Positions 46,148 through 54,149 of a DNA stretch of 64,000 bases are shown piece after piece. The DNA is from Vibrio tasmaniensis. GTDB taxonomy: Bacteria; Pseudomonadota; Gammaproteobacteria; Enterobacterales; Vibrionaceae. The notes below the pieces were generated by a model. That model ran no database searches. It was given only the letters and a program-made list of their open reading frames with translations, and was not told the origin of the DNA. The stretch covers positions 434,001 to 498,000 of the forward strand of contig NZ_AP025511.1 in assembly GCF_024347635.1 (NCBI RefSeq), given 5' to 3'. Position 1 is the stretch's first letter. Every line of letters begins with the position of its first letter. Both the position numbers and the translations under genes were made by a program.

Positions 46148-46173
46148 TCAGATTCACAATCGATGAAATAATT

Positions 46174-46207
46174 TAAGCCACGATGACTTCTCGCCATCGT
46201 GGCTTTT
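46174..46207 (+). terminator. Rho-independent terminator of the copper module
   Basis: An 11-bp perfect stem (aagccacgatg / catcgtggctt) with a 9-base loop ends in five T. Confidence 0.9.
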
Positions 46208-46271
46208 TGCTAAACTGAGCTCGCTTTTTATTCAAAGCCTAAACACATAAATAACCCAAGGAGAATAGAAG

Positions 46272-46319
46272 ATGATTGTAATGAAAACACTAAAACTGGC
46301 AGTAAAAGTAACGCGTTAA
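46272..46319 (+). CDS. Possible 15-residue leader peptide upstream of rsgA
   Basis: ATG-initiated frame MIVMKTLKLAVKVTR with a strong AAGGAG 8 bases upstream. The peptide is basic and amphipathic. It is followed by about 295 bases without another gene before rsgA, so it could be a regulatory leader. Too short for homology by eye; the good ribosome-binding site is the main support. Confidence 0.4.
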   Translation: MIVMKTLKLAVKVTR

Positions 46320-46613
46320 TTTGTTTGGTTAATCAAACTTAAATACCGATCGACCAACATCTCGTCACCCGTGACTACCGCACACTTTTACCCGGTTTAC
46401 TATTGATCGTAAGTGATCAATACCTGCATGCCCAATAGCGCATGACTAAATCCGGGGTCCTATCTATTTGAATTCGACCCAAACTCAAAACATTTTTGAC
46501 GCTCGACGCTTTTTGATTTCATCAAGGCTTTGTGACCTATCAACAACCTGAGATCTCACAAGAAGTTAATGCTCTCATTAGAAAAGAAAGCTCGCTCGTC
46601 TGGGTAAAAAGAC
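46320..46613 (+). other. Long leader between the mini-ORF and rsgA
   Basis: About 294 bases with several small hairpins, the clearest tattgatc / gatcaata (46401-46422, 6-base loop). No longer reading frame, no terminator T tract and no recognised RNA family was seen. Confidence 0.4.
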
Positions 46614-47678
46614 ATGAATTCACAAAACGCATTTTCTAATCCAATGTCACTTCAACAACTTGGATGGCAACCTGTATTCCAACAACAACTGACACTCGAA
46701 GACTATGACCAATCCGTCATTGCTCGTATCGTCGCGCATCATCGTAGCGGCTATACATTAGCGTCAGAGCAAGGCGAAATTGTTCTACCCATCCATCAAA
46801 ACCAACCCGCAATGACGGTTGGCGACTGGGTAATCTTGAACTCTGAACTGCAATTCGGCCGTTTATTAGAGCGTCAATCGCTCTTCAGTCGTAAAGCCGC
46901 GGGCAGTCGTGTGGCTGAGCAATATATCTCAGCTAACATCGACACCGTTTTTATCGTGGTTTCGTTAAATAACGACTTTAATCTAAGCCGTATTGAACGC
47001 TACCTAGCGCTCGCCAATGAAGCACAGGTTGAAGCGGTTATCGTACTCACCAAGAAAGATTTGTGTGACGACTACGCAGGCAAAGTACAACAAGTGCAAA
47101 GCTTAGATTCTATGCTGATGATCGAAGCGGTGAATAGCCTAGACCAAGACTCAACTCAAGTTTTGTCGCCTTGGTGTAAAACTGGCAAGACTGTGGCTTT
47201 GATGGGTTCGTCTGGGGTTGGTAAATCTACCTTGGTTAACTCGTTACTTGGTGAGGCTGAACAAGCCACAGGTGGTATTCGTGAAGACGACAGCAAAGGC
47301 CGACACACAACCACATCACGATCGCTCCACTTGCTAACATCGGGCGGCTTACTACTCGATACTCCAGGAATGCGAGAGCTACAACTTGCTGACTGCGCTG
47401 AAGGCGTGAGTGAAACCTTTTCTGATGTCGAAGAGTTGGCCATGCATTGCCGATTCTCTGATTGTCATCATGAATCAGAACCGGGTTGCAAGATACGCAA
47501 GGCGATTGAAAGTGGAGAATTGTCTGAGCGACGATTTGCTAACTATCGAAAGTTATTGCGAGAACAAGCCCGAAATGGCGCCTCGTTAGCGGAACAACGC
47601 GCCAGCAGTAAGCAGCTTTCCAAGATGTACAAAACCGTGCAATCAGAAGGCCGCAATCTTAAAAAAGCGTCTGACTAA
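46614..47678 (+). CDS. rsgA: Ribosome small-subunit-dependent GTPase RsgA (YjeQ)
   Basis: 354-aa circularly permuted GTPase that tests maturation of the 30S subunit. An OB-fold domain (about 35-100) is followed by the permuted G motifs: G4 'LTKKD', G1 'GSSGVGKST' (about 195-203), G3 'DTPG' (about 246). The C-terminal zinc knuckle is present ('CRFSDCHH ... GC', about 276-288). The N-terminal extension 'SLQQLGWQPVFQQQ' resembles the variant RsgA often found as an extra copy in Vibrio; whether another rsgA exists cannot be seen. Confidence 0.93.
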   Translation: MNSQNAFSNPMSLQQLGWQPVFQQQLTLEDYDQSVIARIVAHHRSGYTLASEQGEIVLPIHQNQPAMTVGDWVILNSELQFGRLLERQSLFSRKAAGSRVAEQYISANIDTVFIVVSLNNDFNLSRIERYLALANEAQVEAVIVLTKKDLCDDYAGKVQQVQSLDSMLMIEAVNSLDQDSTQVLSPWCKTGKTVALMGSSGVGKSTLVNSLLGEAEQATGGIREDDSKGRHTTTSRSLHLLTSGGLLLDTPGMRELQLADCAEGVSETFSDVEELAMHCRFSDCHHESEPGCKIRKAIESGELSERRFANYRKLLREQARNGASLAEQRASSKQLSKMYKTVQSEGRNLKKASD

Positions 47679-47756
47679 GGTTTAAGGTTTAAGGTTAACA
47701 GCTATAAGCTGTATTTAAGATAACCTAACTTAAGATAACTTTAATTTAAGACAATG

Positions 47757-47788
47757 AGCCCCATCGTGTTAATCACGTGGGGCTTTTT
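47757..47788 (+). terminator. Rho-independent terminator after rsgA
   Basis: agcccca(t)cgtg pairs with cacgtggggct with a one-base bulge, 5-base loop and five T. Confidence 0.85.
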
Positions 47789-48105
47789 ATTTCGATTTGG
47801 TAACGGCGTGGTTATTTATGCACACAATGTTCTTTCCTATAGCCATTTACATTTCTACATCTGCAGTGTTTTGAATCTATCAAATGAGAATCAGCAGATT
47901 TATAGCTCAATAAAAACACATCAATTTAACATTTAGCTCTAAAAACACCACATAGCGCAAACAATAACCCTAAAAGTAAACTATCCCTAGACACCCTCTT
48001 AGATCCCGCTAATATGACCGCCAATTCCGCTAGTGTATAGTTGGATTTGGTACAACTTCATAAAAAGATACATCACTATAATAAATTAACAATTGCAGGT
48101 ATTTT
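47789..48105. other. Spacer upstream of sstT
   Basis: AT-rich region of about 320 bases containing the sstT promoter by position. No reading frame of note and no recognised operator or riboswitch was found. Confidence 0.4.
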
Positions 48106-49323
48106 ATGCAAAATCACAACATGCTCGCCCGCATCGCTCGTGGAAATCTCGTTCTACAGATCCTTGCTGGTATTGTTTTCGGTGTCGTTCTCGCCATGGT
48201 TTCTCCTTCAGCAGCTCAAGATGCAGGCCTATTAGGTAGCCTGTTTGTTGGTGCTCTGAAAGCTGTTGCCCCAATTTTAGTATTCATTCTTGTTGCAGCT
48301 TCTATCGCAAACCAAAAGAAAGGTCAGCATACTCATATGCGTCCAATCATTGTGCTTTATCTGATTGGTACGTTCTCTGCAGCACTGACTGCTGTAGTAC
48401 TGAGCTTCATGTTCCCAACCACTTTGACACTGGTTGCTGGTGCAGAAGGTGCTAACCCTCCTCAAGGTATTGCAGAAGTTCTTCATACGCTTCTATTCAA
48501 GCTTGTAGACAACCCAGTTAGCGCACTAATGAATGCGAACTACATCGGTATTCTTGCTTGGGCAATCGGTCTTGGTCTTGCTCTGCACCACGCATCTGCA
48601 ACAACCAAAGCGGTTTTCGAAGACCTAAGCCACAGTGTTTCACACATTGTTCGCTTCATTATTCGCCTTGCCCCATTCGGTATCTTCGGTCTTGTTTCTG
48701 CAACATTCGCAACAACAGGCTTCGATGCACTGGCAAGCTACGGTCAACTACTAGCAGTACTACTAAGCTCTATGCTGATCATCGCACTTGTGGTTAACCC
48801 ACTGCTTGTATTTATTAAAACAAAACAAAACCCATACCCACTTGTACTGCAATGTATTCGTGAATCTGGTGTAACGGCATTCTTCACTCGTTCAAGCGCT
48901 GCAAACATCCCAGTGAACATGAACCTTTGTAAGAAGCTAAAGCTAGACGAAGATACTTACTCTGTATCGATTCCTCTAGGCGCAACGATCAACATGGCAG
49001 GCGCTGCAATCACCATCACCGTGTTGACGCTTGCTGCTGTACACACTATGGGTATTGAGATTGATATCTTCACTGCGATTCTACTAAGCCTTGTTGCTGC
49101 AGTATCAGCATGTGGCGCATCGGGTGTTGCTGGCGGTTCACTACTGCTTATCCCGCTAGCGTGTGGCCTATTCGGTATTTCGAACGATGTAGCGATGCAG
49201 GTTGTAGCGGTTGGCTTCATTATCGGTGTGATTCAAGATTCAGCTGAAACAGCGCTTAACAGCTCAACAGACGTCGTGTTCACTGCTGCTGTATGTAAAG
49301 CCGAGCAAAACAAAGAGCAATAA
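48106..49323 (+). CDS. sstT: Sodium/serine-threonine symporter SstT
   Basis: 405-aa inner-membrane dicarboxylate/amino-acid:cation symporter-family protein with eight or more membrane segments and two re-entrant loops. SstT features: 'FFTRSSAANIPVNM' (first Ser-rich hairpin), 'PLGATINMAGAAITI' (sodium/substrate-binding unwound helix), and 'ACGASGVAGGSLLLIP' (second hairpin). It imports L-serine and L-threonine with Na+, fitting a marine organism. Length equals E. coli SstT. It is monocistronic and followed by a strong terminator. Confidence 0.96.
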   Translation: MQNHNMLARIARGNLVLQILAGIVFGVVLAMVSPSAAQDAGLLGSLFVGALKAVAPILVFILVAASIANQKKGQHTHMRPIIVLYLIGTFSAALTAVVLSFMFPTTLTLVAGAEGANPPQGIAEVLHTLLFKLVDNPVSALMNANYIGILAWAIGLGLALHHASATTKAVFEDLSHSVSHIVRFIIRLAPFGIFGLVSATFATTGFDALASYGQLLAVLLSSMLIIALVVNPLLVFIKTKQNPYPLVLQCIRESGVTAFFTRSSAANIPVNMNLCKKLKLDEDTYSVSIPLGATINMAGAAITITVLTLAAVHTMGIEIDIFTAILLSLVAAVSACGASGVAGGSLLLIPLACGLFGISNDVAMQVVAVGFIIGVIQDSAETALNSSTDVVFTAAVCKAEQNKEQ

Positions 49324-49390
49324 GCCTTTAGCTGCTCTGAACCTAAACAGTTCTGAGCTCTAAGCTCTAAAAAGCAAATCGTACATAAAC

Positions 49391-49420
49391 AAAAAGGGAA
49401 GCTGATGCTTCCCTTTTTTT
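49391..49420. terminator. Rho-independent terminator after sstT
   Basis: Stem aaagggaagc / gcttcccttt with a tgat loop, flanked by A and a run of seven T. Confidence 0.92.
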
Positions 49421-49537
49421 GTTTGAGTGCTTTACCCGCCGCAGTCAATAATACCGACCGTATGAATAACGGATCACCTTAGCGGCTTAATACAATCAGT
49501 TATAACATCTACACTCATATAACATCGTTGGATTTTT

Positions 49538-49567
49538 TAAATTGTAGAACTATAAATTGTAGAACTA
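49538..49567. repeat. Perfect 15-bp tandem duplication
   Basis: taaattgtagaacta occurs twice in direct succession (49538-49552, 49553-49567) in the gap between sstT and the Sel1-repeat gene. Confidence 0.95.
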
Positions 49568-49618
49568 CTCGTTTCAGTCATGTTCAGAATACAGGTAATA
49601 ACTCATAAACACGGTTTA

Positions 49619-50878
49619 TTAATTGCTCTTCCAGTTAGACTCGACTGCCGGTTGGCTAAAGTCCAAAGAACCGCTATTAGAGTTAGCTTGCTTATCTTGT
49701 GATGCTCGATTCGCGCTTGCCTTGTCACCATCATGGTTTTCAGCCGCCTGTTGGTGATTATTGGCATTTGAACCTTGAGCACTTGAACCTGGAGCATTTG
49801 AGGCTTCAGTATCCAAATCCACCTTATCGACGCCTAACTCATCACTCTCTTCGTCAGAGGCTTCTTTCACTTTCTTATGCACTGGGATATCGCGTTTGTA
49901 GAGCTTGTTGAGCGCTTTAACGATAGAGTGCTTGGTGATTGTTTCTTGCGTCAACTTGGTCATTATTGGCTTAGTCAGAGCCTGTAACCCCACAACAGCA
50001 TCAACACCAAGATCCCCACCAACTTTATCTCTCAAATACCTCGCATCCGCATAGCCAAAATGAGCCGATAAGAATAACCAGATATACGCGATAGCATTGC
50101 CGTGTTCACCATGGTCAATCCACGCCTCACCGGCTTTAAACATCGCTTCTGCACAGTTTTTTTCAGCTGCCGTTTCAAACCAGTAAACCGCTTCACGATG
50201 ATTAGCGACAACGCCAACACCGTTCAAATAGCTCATACCCAATTTGATTTTTCCGTCTAGGTTATTCTTTTCAGCCGCTTTTCTGTACCACATGAAAGAG
50301 CTTTCTGGAGAATAATCTGGGTTATCTCTATCTAAACACCAGTCCCCCATAAAAAGCATCGCTTCGGTGTTACCACTAGCGGCAGACTCTTCAATATAGG
50401 CGCTGCCTTTCGGGAGGTTTTTCTCAACTCCGCGACCAAACACGAGTGCTTTACCCACCTCGAATTTTGCAAGCGGATCGTTATCCAGTGCTGATATCGC
50501 TAACTGCCAAAAATTGGCCTTTTCTCTTAAAATTAGGTCTTCTTTGCACTTCATACTCAGACGCACAATGCCGTACATGCCGTTGACATTGTCTAAATGG
50601 GCAGCTTTATCGTACCAATACAGAGCTTCCTTAAGATTGACTCGTTCGGCCTCTTTCGCCAAATACAAAATCGACGGCACATGCCCTGTTTCAGCCTTAA
50701 ATTGACGATCTTTTTGCTCTTGGATACGTGCTTTTTCAATCGCTTTTCGGTAAGCGACAGCGCGAGCTTTACGTTCTTGTTCCAAGCGCTTTTTTCTTAG
50801 CGACAAAGAGACCAACCAAACAGCAATCAGTATTAGCGAAAGAGCGGTCGCACCAATTGCGATTCCCATTGTACTCAT
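49619..50878 (-). CDS. Membrane-anchored Sel1/TPR-like repeat protein
   Basis: 419-aa protein: one N-terminal membrane segment (about 5-26), a basic coiled coil (28-60), Sel1-like repeats (about 85-300; units such as 'AEAMFKAGEAWIDHGE' and 'DGKIKLGMSYLNGVGV') and an acidic, Ser/Asn/Gln-rich tail of about 80 residues that looks disordered. Sel1 proteins act as scaffolds; the partner here is unknown. The ATG at 50878 has only a weak ribosome-binding site (AGGA about 13 bases away). It is transcribed alone. Confidence 0.85.
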   Translation of the reverse strand: MSTMGIAIGATALSLILIAVWLVSLSLRKKRLEQERKARAVAYRKAIEKARIQEQKDRQFKAETGHVPSILYLAKEAERVNLKEALYWYDKAAHLDNVNGMYGIVRLSMKCKEDLILREKANFWQLAISALDNDPLAKFEVGKALVFGRGVEKNLPKGSAYIEESAASGNTEAMLFMGDWCLDRDNPDYSPESSFMWYRKAAEKNNLDGKIKLGMSYLNGVGVVANHREAVYWFETAAEKNCAEAMFKAGEAWIDHGEHGNAIAYIWLFLSAHFGYADARYLRDKVGGDLGVDAVVGLQALTKPIMTKLTQETITKHSIVKALNKLYKRDIPVHKKVKEASDEESDELGVDKVDLDTEASNAPGSSAQGSNANNHQQAAENHDGDKASANRASQDKQANSNSGSLDFSQPAVESNWKSN

Positions 50879-51028
50879 AAAATATTTTATCCTAACTCGG
50901 CTAATAGCACCCTACACAGGAAAGCAATCAACCTATAGCGAGCAGTATGTTTGAATGACAGGGAAAAGCGCAGTTATTAAAACGATCCGCCCTAAAATGA
51001 ATTTTGTTCAGTATCTCAGGAATACATA

Positions 51029-51103
51029 ATGATAAAAAGCCTACGAGTATCTATCCGTCAGCACTCCATTAATGCTGTGATCCCGCTCGCTTTTTATCTA
51101 TAA
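51029..51103 (+). CDS. Possible 24-residue small protein
   Basis: Frame of 24 codons (starts MIKSLRVSIRQHS, ends PLAFYL) with AGGA 8 bases before the ATG. It is basic at the N-terminus and hydrophobic at the end. No homologue is recognised; chance occurrence is possible. Confidence 0.25.
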   Translation: MIKSLRVSIRQHSINAVIPLAFYL

Positions 51104-51123
51104 GTCTTGGGGCGTTACTTATT

Positions 51124-51180
51124 CTATCTTATCTATCTTATCTATCTTATCTATCTTATCTATCTTATCTATCTTATCTA
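51124..51180. repeat. 9-bp tandem repeat array (ctatcttat)
   Basis: Six perfect contiguous copies of ctatcttat (51124-51177) and three bases of a seventh. It is intergenic, close to the 3' end of the LysR-type gene. Confidence 0.95.
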
Positions 51181-51205
51181 GCAGCTTATGGCCTAGACTT
51201 TCCAA

Positions 51206-52135
51206 CTAACCTTGCTGCATCTTCTCCCAAATGGTCGGAGAGCCAATATAGTCTTGAACCGTAGTAATGAACTCTTTCACCAATTTGGTCTGCTTACGAT
51301 GCGGATACACAGCATAAATAGCCGTATCAACCGTCGATATTGCATAATCAGGAAGTAACGTAACCAAGCCCAACTCTTTCATTGAGGCATACAAGTTTGA
51401 TTGGTCAAGGAAGCCATAACCTAAGCCATCTTTTACGCAAGACACCATGGTGCGAACATCACTGACCTTATAGTTGCCACGAATCGTCAGGCTTTGGAAA
51501 ATGTTGCCATGTGGCTCTTCACTGATCCGCAGGTGATCGACTGTCATATCACCATTGGTATAGATAACCGCAGGTAAGGAGAGCAAATCTTGTGGCGTCT
51601 TTGGCTCACCGTGCTCTTTCACAAAGTCGTTCGATGCAACGAGCATGAAGTTACTGTCGGCAATTTTTTTAGCAATCAAATTCGATTCAACAAGCTTACT
51701 GAAGCGAAATGCAATATCAAACTGCCCGGCAATGATGTTGGCGATCTTGTCGTCTAGTGACAGCACAATCTGAACATCCGGATACTTTCTCATGAACTGA
51801 GTAATAATAGGTTGCAAGTATTGCTGACCAAAATAGATCGGCGACGTAATTCGTAACACACCTTTGGGCTCAGATTGGTACGAGTCGGCAATGCCTTGAA
51901 TCTGATTAATAGTATCTTTCAGTACATAGGTTTGCGCGAGAATATCTTCCCCTGCCGACGTCAACGAGAACGAACGCGTAGAACGGTTGAGCAACTGAAC
52001 ACCTAAATCTTGTTCAAGCTTTTTTATCTGTTTAGAGAGTGATGAGTTGTCCATATCGTGTAAAGTTGCCGCTTTGGTAAACGACCCTTGTTGAACCACA
52101 TCTAAGAACAACAACAACTGGTTAGTATTTGGCAC
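51206..52135 (-). CDS. LysR-family transcriptional regulator
   Basis: 309-aa regulator. The winged HTH is at about 4-62 ('FLDVVQQGSFTKAATLHDMD', then 'SSLSKQIKKLEQDLGVQLL'), followed by the periplasmic-binding-like effector domain (about 88-295). The start is GTG, supported by AGGAG 7 bases upstream. It lies 26 bases downstream of the Lrp-type gene on the same strand, so both could be on one transcript. The target genes and inducer are not evident. Confidence 0.9.
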   Translation of the reverse strand: MPNTNQLLLFLDVVQQGSFTKAATLHDMDNSSLSKQIKKLEQDLGVQLLNRSTRSFSLTSAGEDILAQTYVLKDTINQIQGIADSYQSEPKGVLRITSPIYFGQQYLQPIITQFMRKYPDVQIVLSLDDKIANIIAGQFDIAFRFSKLVESNLIAKKIADSNFMLVASNDFVKEHGEPKTPQDLLSLPAVIYTNGDMTVDHLRISEEPHGNIFQSLTIRGNYKVSDVRTMVSCVKDGLGYGFLDQSNLYASMKELGLVTLLPDYAISTVDTAIYAVYPHRKQTKLVKEFITTVQDYIGSPTIWEKMQQG

Positions 52136-52161
52136 TGCGCCTCTCCTGAAATAAAACTCGA

Positions 52162-52602
52162 CTAACGTTCATCTTTGGGGGTGTCCATCACAACCATAGT
52201 CGTAATCGATTGCACCTGAGCACATTCCCCAAGCACATCGGCATGAAACTTCTTATAGCCCGGTAGATCTTTGGTTTCTACCCTTAGCAAGTACTCATTG
52301 GCACCAGTAATGTTGTGGCACTCCACCACCTCTTTTTCCATACTGACGTGCTGTTCAAACTCAAGCTGAGCCGCTTTGCTATGGCTCGACAAGCCAATCG
52401 AAACATAAGCAATAAAGCCAACGCCCATCAGTCCATTATCCAGAACCGCACGGTAACCTTGAATGATCCCTTTACGCTCAAGATCCTGTACTCGCCTTAA
52501 GGTCGCTGAAGCCGACAATCCTATACGTTCTGAAAGCTCAATGTTGGAGATTCTGCCGTCCAATTTAAGCTCTTGCAATATCCTTTCGTCAAATCTATCC
52601 AT
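52162..52602 (-). CDS. Lrp/AsnC-family transcriptional regulator
   Basis: 146-aa regulator with an N-terminal HTH (about 4-55, 'NIELSERIGLSASATLRRVQ') and a C-terminal RAM ligand-binding domain (about 65-140; 'CHNITGANEYLLRV' carries the effector-site segment). Such proteins usually sense amino acids. It is divergent from a LysE-family exporter 141 bases away, the standard arrangement of an amino-acid exporter and its dedicated Lrp-type regulator. Confidence 0.92.
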   Translation of the reverse strand: MDRFDERILQELKLDGRISNIELSERIGLSASATLRRVQDLERKGIIQGYRAVLDNGLMGVGFIAYVSIGLSSHSKAAQLEFEQHVSMEKEVVECHNITGANEYLLRVETKDLPGYKKFHADVLGECAQVQSITTMVVMDTPKDER

Positions 52603-52743
52603 AAGTACTTATTATTGTGCATTAAGTGATAATTGAGGAAATAAAAGCACATAATTGCCTCACTTTCCACCTACTATGTTTCTCAACACGTGAAAGTCAT
52701 GACCGGTCAGTCACTTCGTTCATTTTACTGCTGGAGAATCACA

Positions 52744-53328
52744 ATGCCTTTAGAACAACTTAGCGCACTTGCCTTGTTTGCGTTTGTCTCGACCTTCACA
52801 CCTGGTCCAAATAACATCATGCTCATGACATCAGGAGCCAATGTTGGCTTTGCCCGTACCATTCCGCACATGCTAGGCATTGCTCTAGGTTTTGCAGCCA
52901 TGTTACTGCTGGTTGGTTTCGGCTTGATGGGCGTTTTCAACGCATACCCAGTGACGCACCAAATATTGAAATACCTAAGTCTTGCATACCTCGTGTACCT
53001 TGCGATTAAGATAGCATTGAGCGGTAAAGCGAAAAGTACTAAGGCTTACAAACCCATGACCTTCATTGGCGCAGCGAGTTTTCAGTGGGTGAACCCGAAA
53101 GGTTGGTCGATGGCGCTGACGGCAATTTCAGTGTATAGCAGTGGTAGTTCATGGTGGGAGCTTGCGATCATCGCAGGTATCTTCACACTAGCCAACTTGC
53201 CTTCTGTGACATTCTGGACAGCGGCAGGTAAACAGCTCCAGCATTGGCTAACAACACCCGTTCGAATCAAAAGCTTCAACTATGGTATGGCAGGGTTACT
53301 TTTAGCATCGACGATTCCGATGATCTAA
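52744..53328 (+). CDS. LysE/RhtB-family amino-acid exporter
   Basis: 194-aa inner-membrane protein with about six membrane segments and the family hallmark 'FTPGPNNIMLMTSGANVG' near the N-terminus and 'FQWVNPKGW' in the middle. The family exports amino acids or analogues; the substrate cannot be named. The start is ATG 52744 with GGAGA 8 bases upstream; the open frame begins at 52690, but that extension crosses the promoter region. It is divergent from the Lrp/AsnC gene that probably controls it. Confidence 0.92.
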   Translation: MPLEQLSALALFAFVSTFTPGPNNIMLMTSGANVGFARTIPHMLGIALGFAAMLLLVGFGLMGVFNAYPVTHQILKYLSLAYLVYLAIKIALSGKAKSTKAYKPMTFIGAASFQWVNPKGWSMALTAISVYSSGSSWWELAIIAGIFTLANLPSVTFWTAAGKQLQHWLTTPVRIKSFNYGMAGLLLASTIPMI

Positions 53329-53382
53329 TCGACTTACTTTATCTATTGATGGTTAGTACACCGGTGCTAACCATCCGTTTCT

Positions 53383-53772
53383 TTAAAAGAGCTTAATAAT
53401 CTCACTTAGCCATTGACCAAATGTCGCCTGCCCGCTCGGCGTTAACGTCCAGACAAAAGCCACAACATTAAGTGACACCGTCACGAAAAATGCAAATCTA
53501 AATGGTTGCTTCTGCGTTTTATGACGCAGTTTATCTTGAGCAATTAACGCCCCTAACCAACCACCAGCAACAGAAAAAATATGCAGAGTTTTCTCTGGTA
53601 CACGCCAATTACCATTGATTGCCGCTCTCTTGTCCTTCGCGTACACAAAAAACGTCACTATTCCGATAACTAAATACCACACCAACAGCGCTTTTGAACT
53701 TTCTGAAAACAACGCAGATACCGCTACCAATACCAGATAAGTAATAGCGATTTGAATAGATGAAGACAACAT
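53383..53772 (-). CDS. DUF1294 membrane protein
   Basis: 129-aa protein with about four membrane segments. The DUF1294 core is clear: 'YAKDKRAAINGNWRVPEK', 'SVAGGWLGALIAQ' and 'HKTQKQPFR' (about 45-90). The full-length family member often carries an N-terminal cold-shock domain; here only the membrane part is present. AAGGAG lies just before ATG 53772. Function unknown. Confidence 0.85.
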   Translation of the reverse strand: MLSSSIQIAITYLVLVAVSALFSESSKALLVWYLVIGIVTFFVYAKDKRAAINGNWRVPEKTLHIFSVAGGWLGALIAQDKLRHKTQKQPFRFAFFVTVSLNVVAFVWTLTPSGQATFGQWLSEIIKLF

Positions 53773-54149
53773 CAACTCCTTTGGATAATGAACAACATAG
53801 CGTCACCATTCCACATTAAAGACTCACTAAGGCTATTTGAGGCGAATGAGTACAAACTTTTTTTGATAGGAAAAACAACCAGCGAGTGAAGTGCCACTAA
53901 GCTCACATAAATAAGGCGTAGTTATCACCCCTAGAGACTACTCCTATCTTCTACGCCTATGGCTAACCAACTGTATTTTATGAGCTATTGAACCAATAAA
54001 AAAGCGCGTTAACCACCACAATCCGTGATATCGACACTAGGTTTCCTATTTTTACGGATTAAAAATAACTTAATACATAAGCGTCACAAATAGTGGAGCA
54101 TCGTTAAGCCTAGGATATTCATCTTCGTAAAAAATATGGATATCAAAAC
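53773..54149. other. Spacer upstream of the pullulanase gene
   Basis: About 380 AT-rich bases. No reading frame. MalT-like GGAT/GGAG fragments occur but none forms a convincing repeated MalT box, and no good CRP site was found. Confidence 0.4.

Larger units (their letters stand above)
50879..51205. other. Spacer with a possible mini-ORF and a 9-bp repeat array
   Basis: About 330 bases between the Sel1-repeat gene and the 3' end of the LysR gene. It holds the candidate 24-residue frame at 51029-51103 and the repeat array at 51124-51180. Nothing else was recognised. Confidence 0.6.

Noticed and set aside
47754..47936. Plus-strand 60-codon frame after rsgA
   Set aside because: It begins inside the rsgA terminator and has no Shine-Dalgarno.
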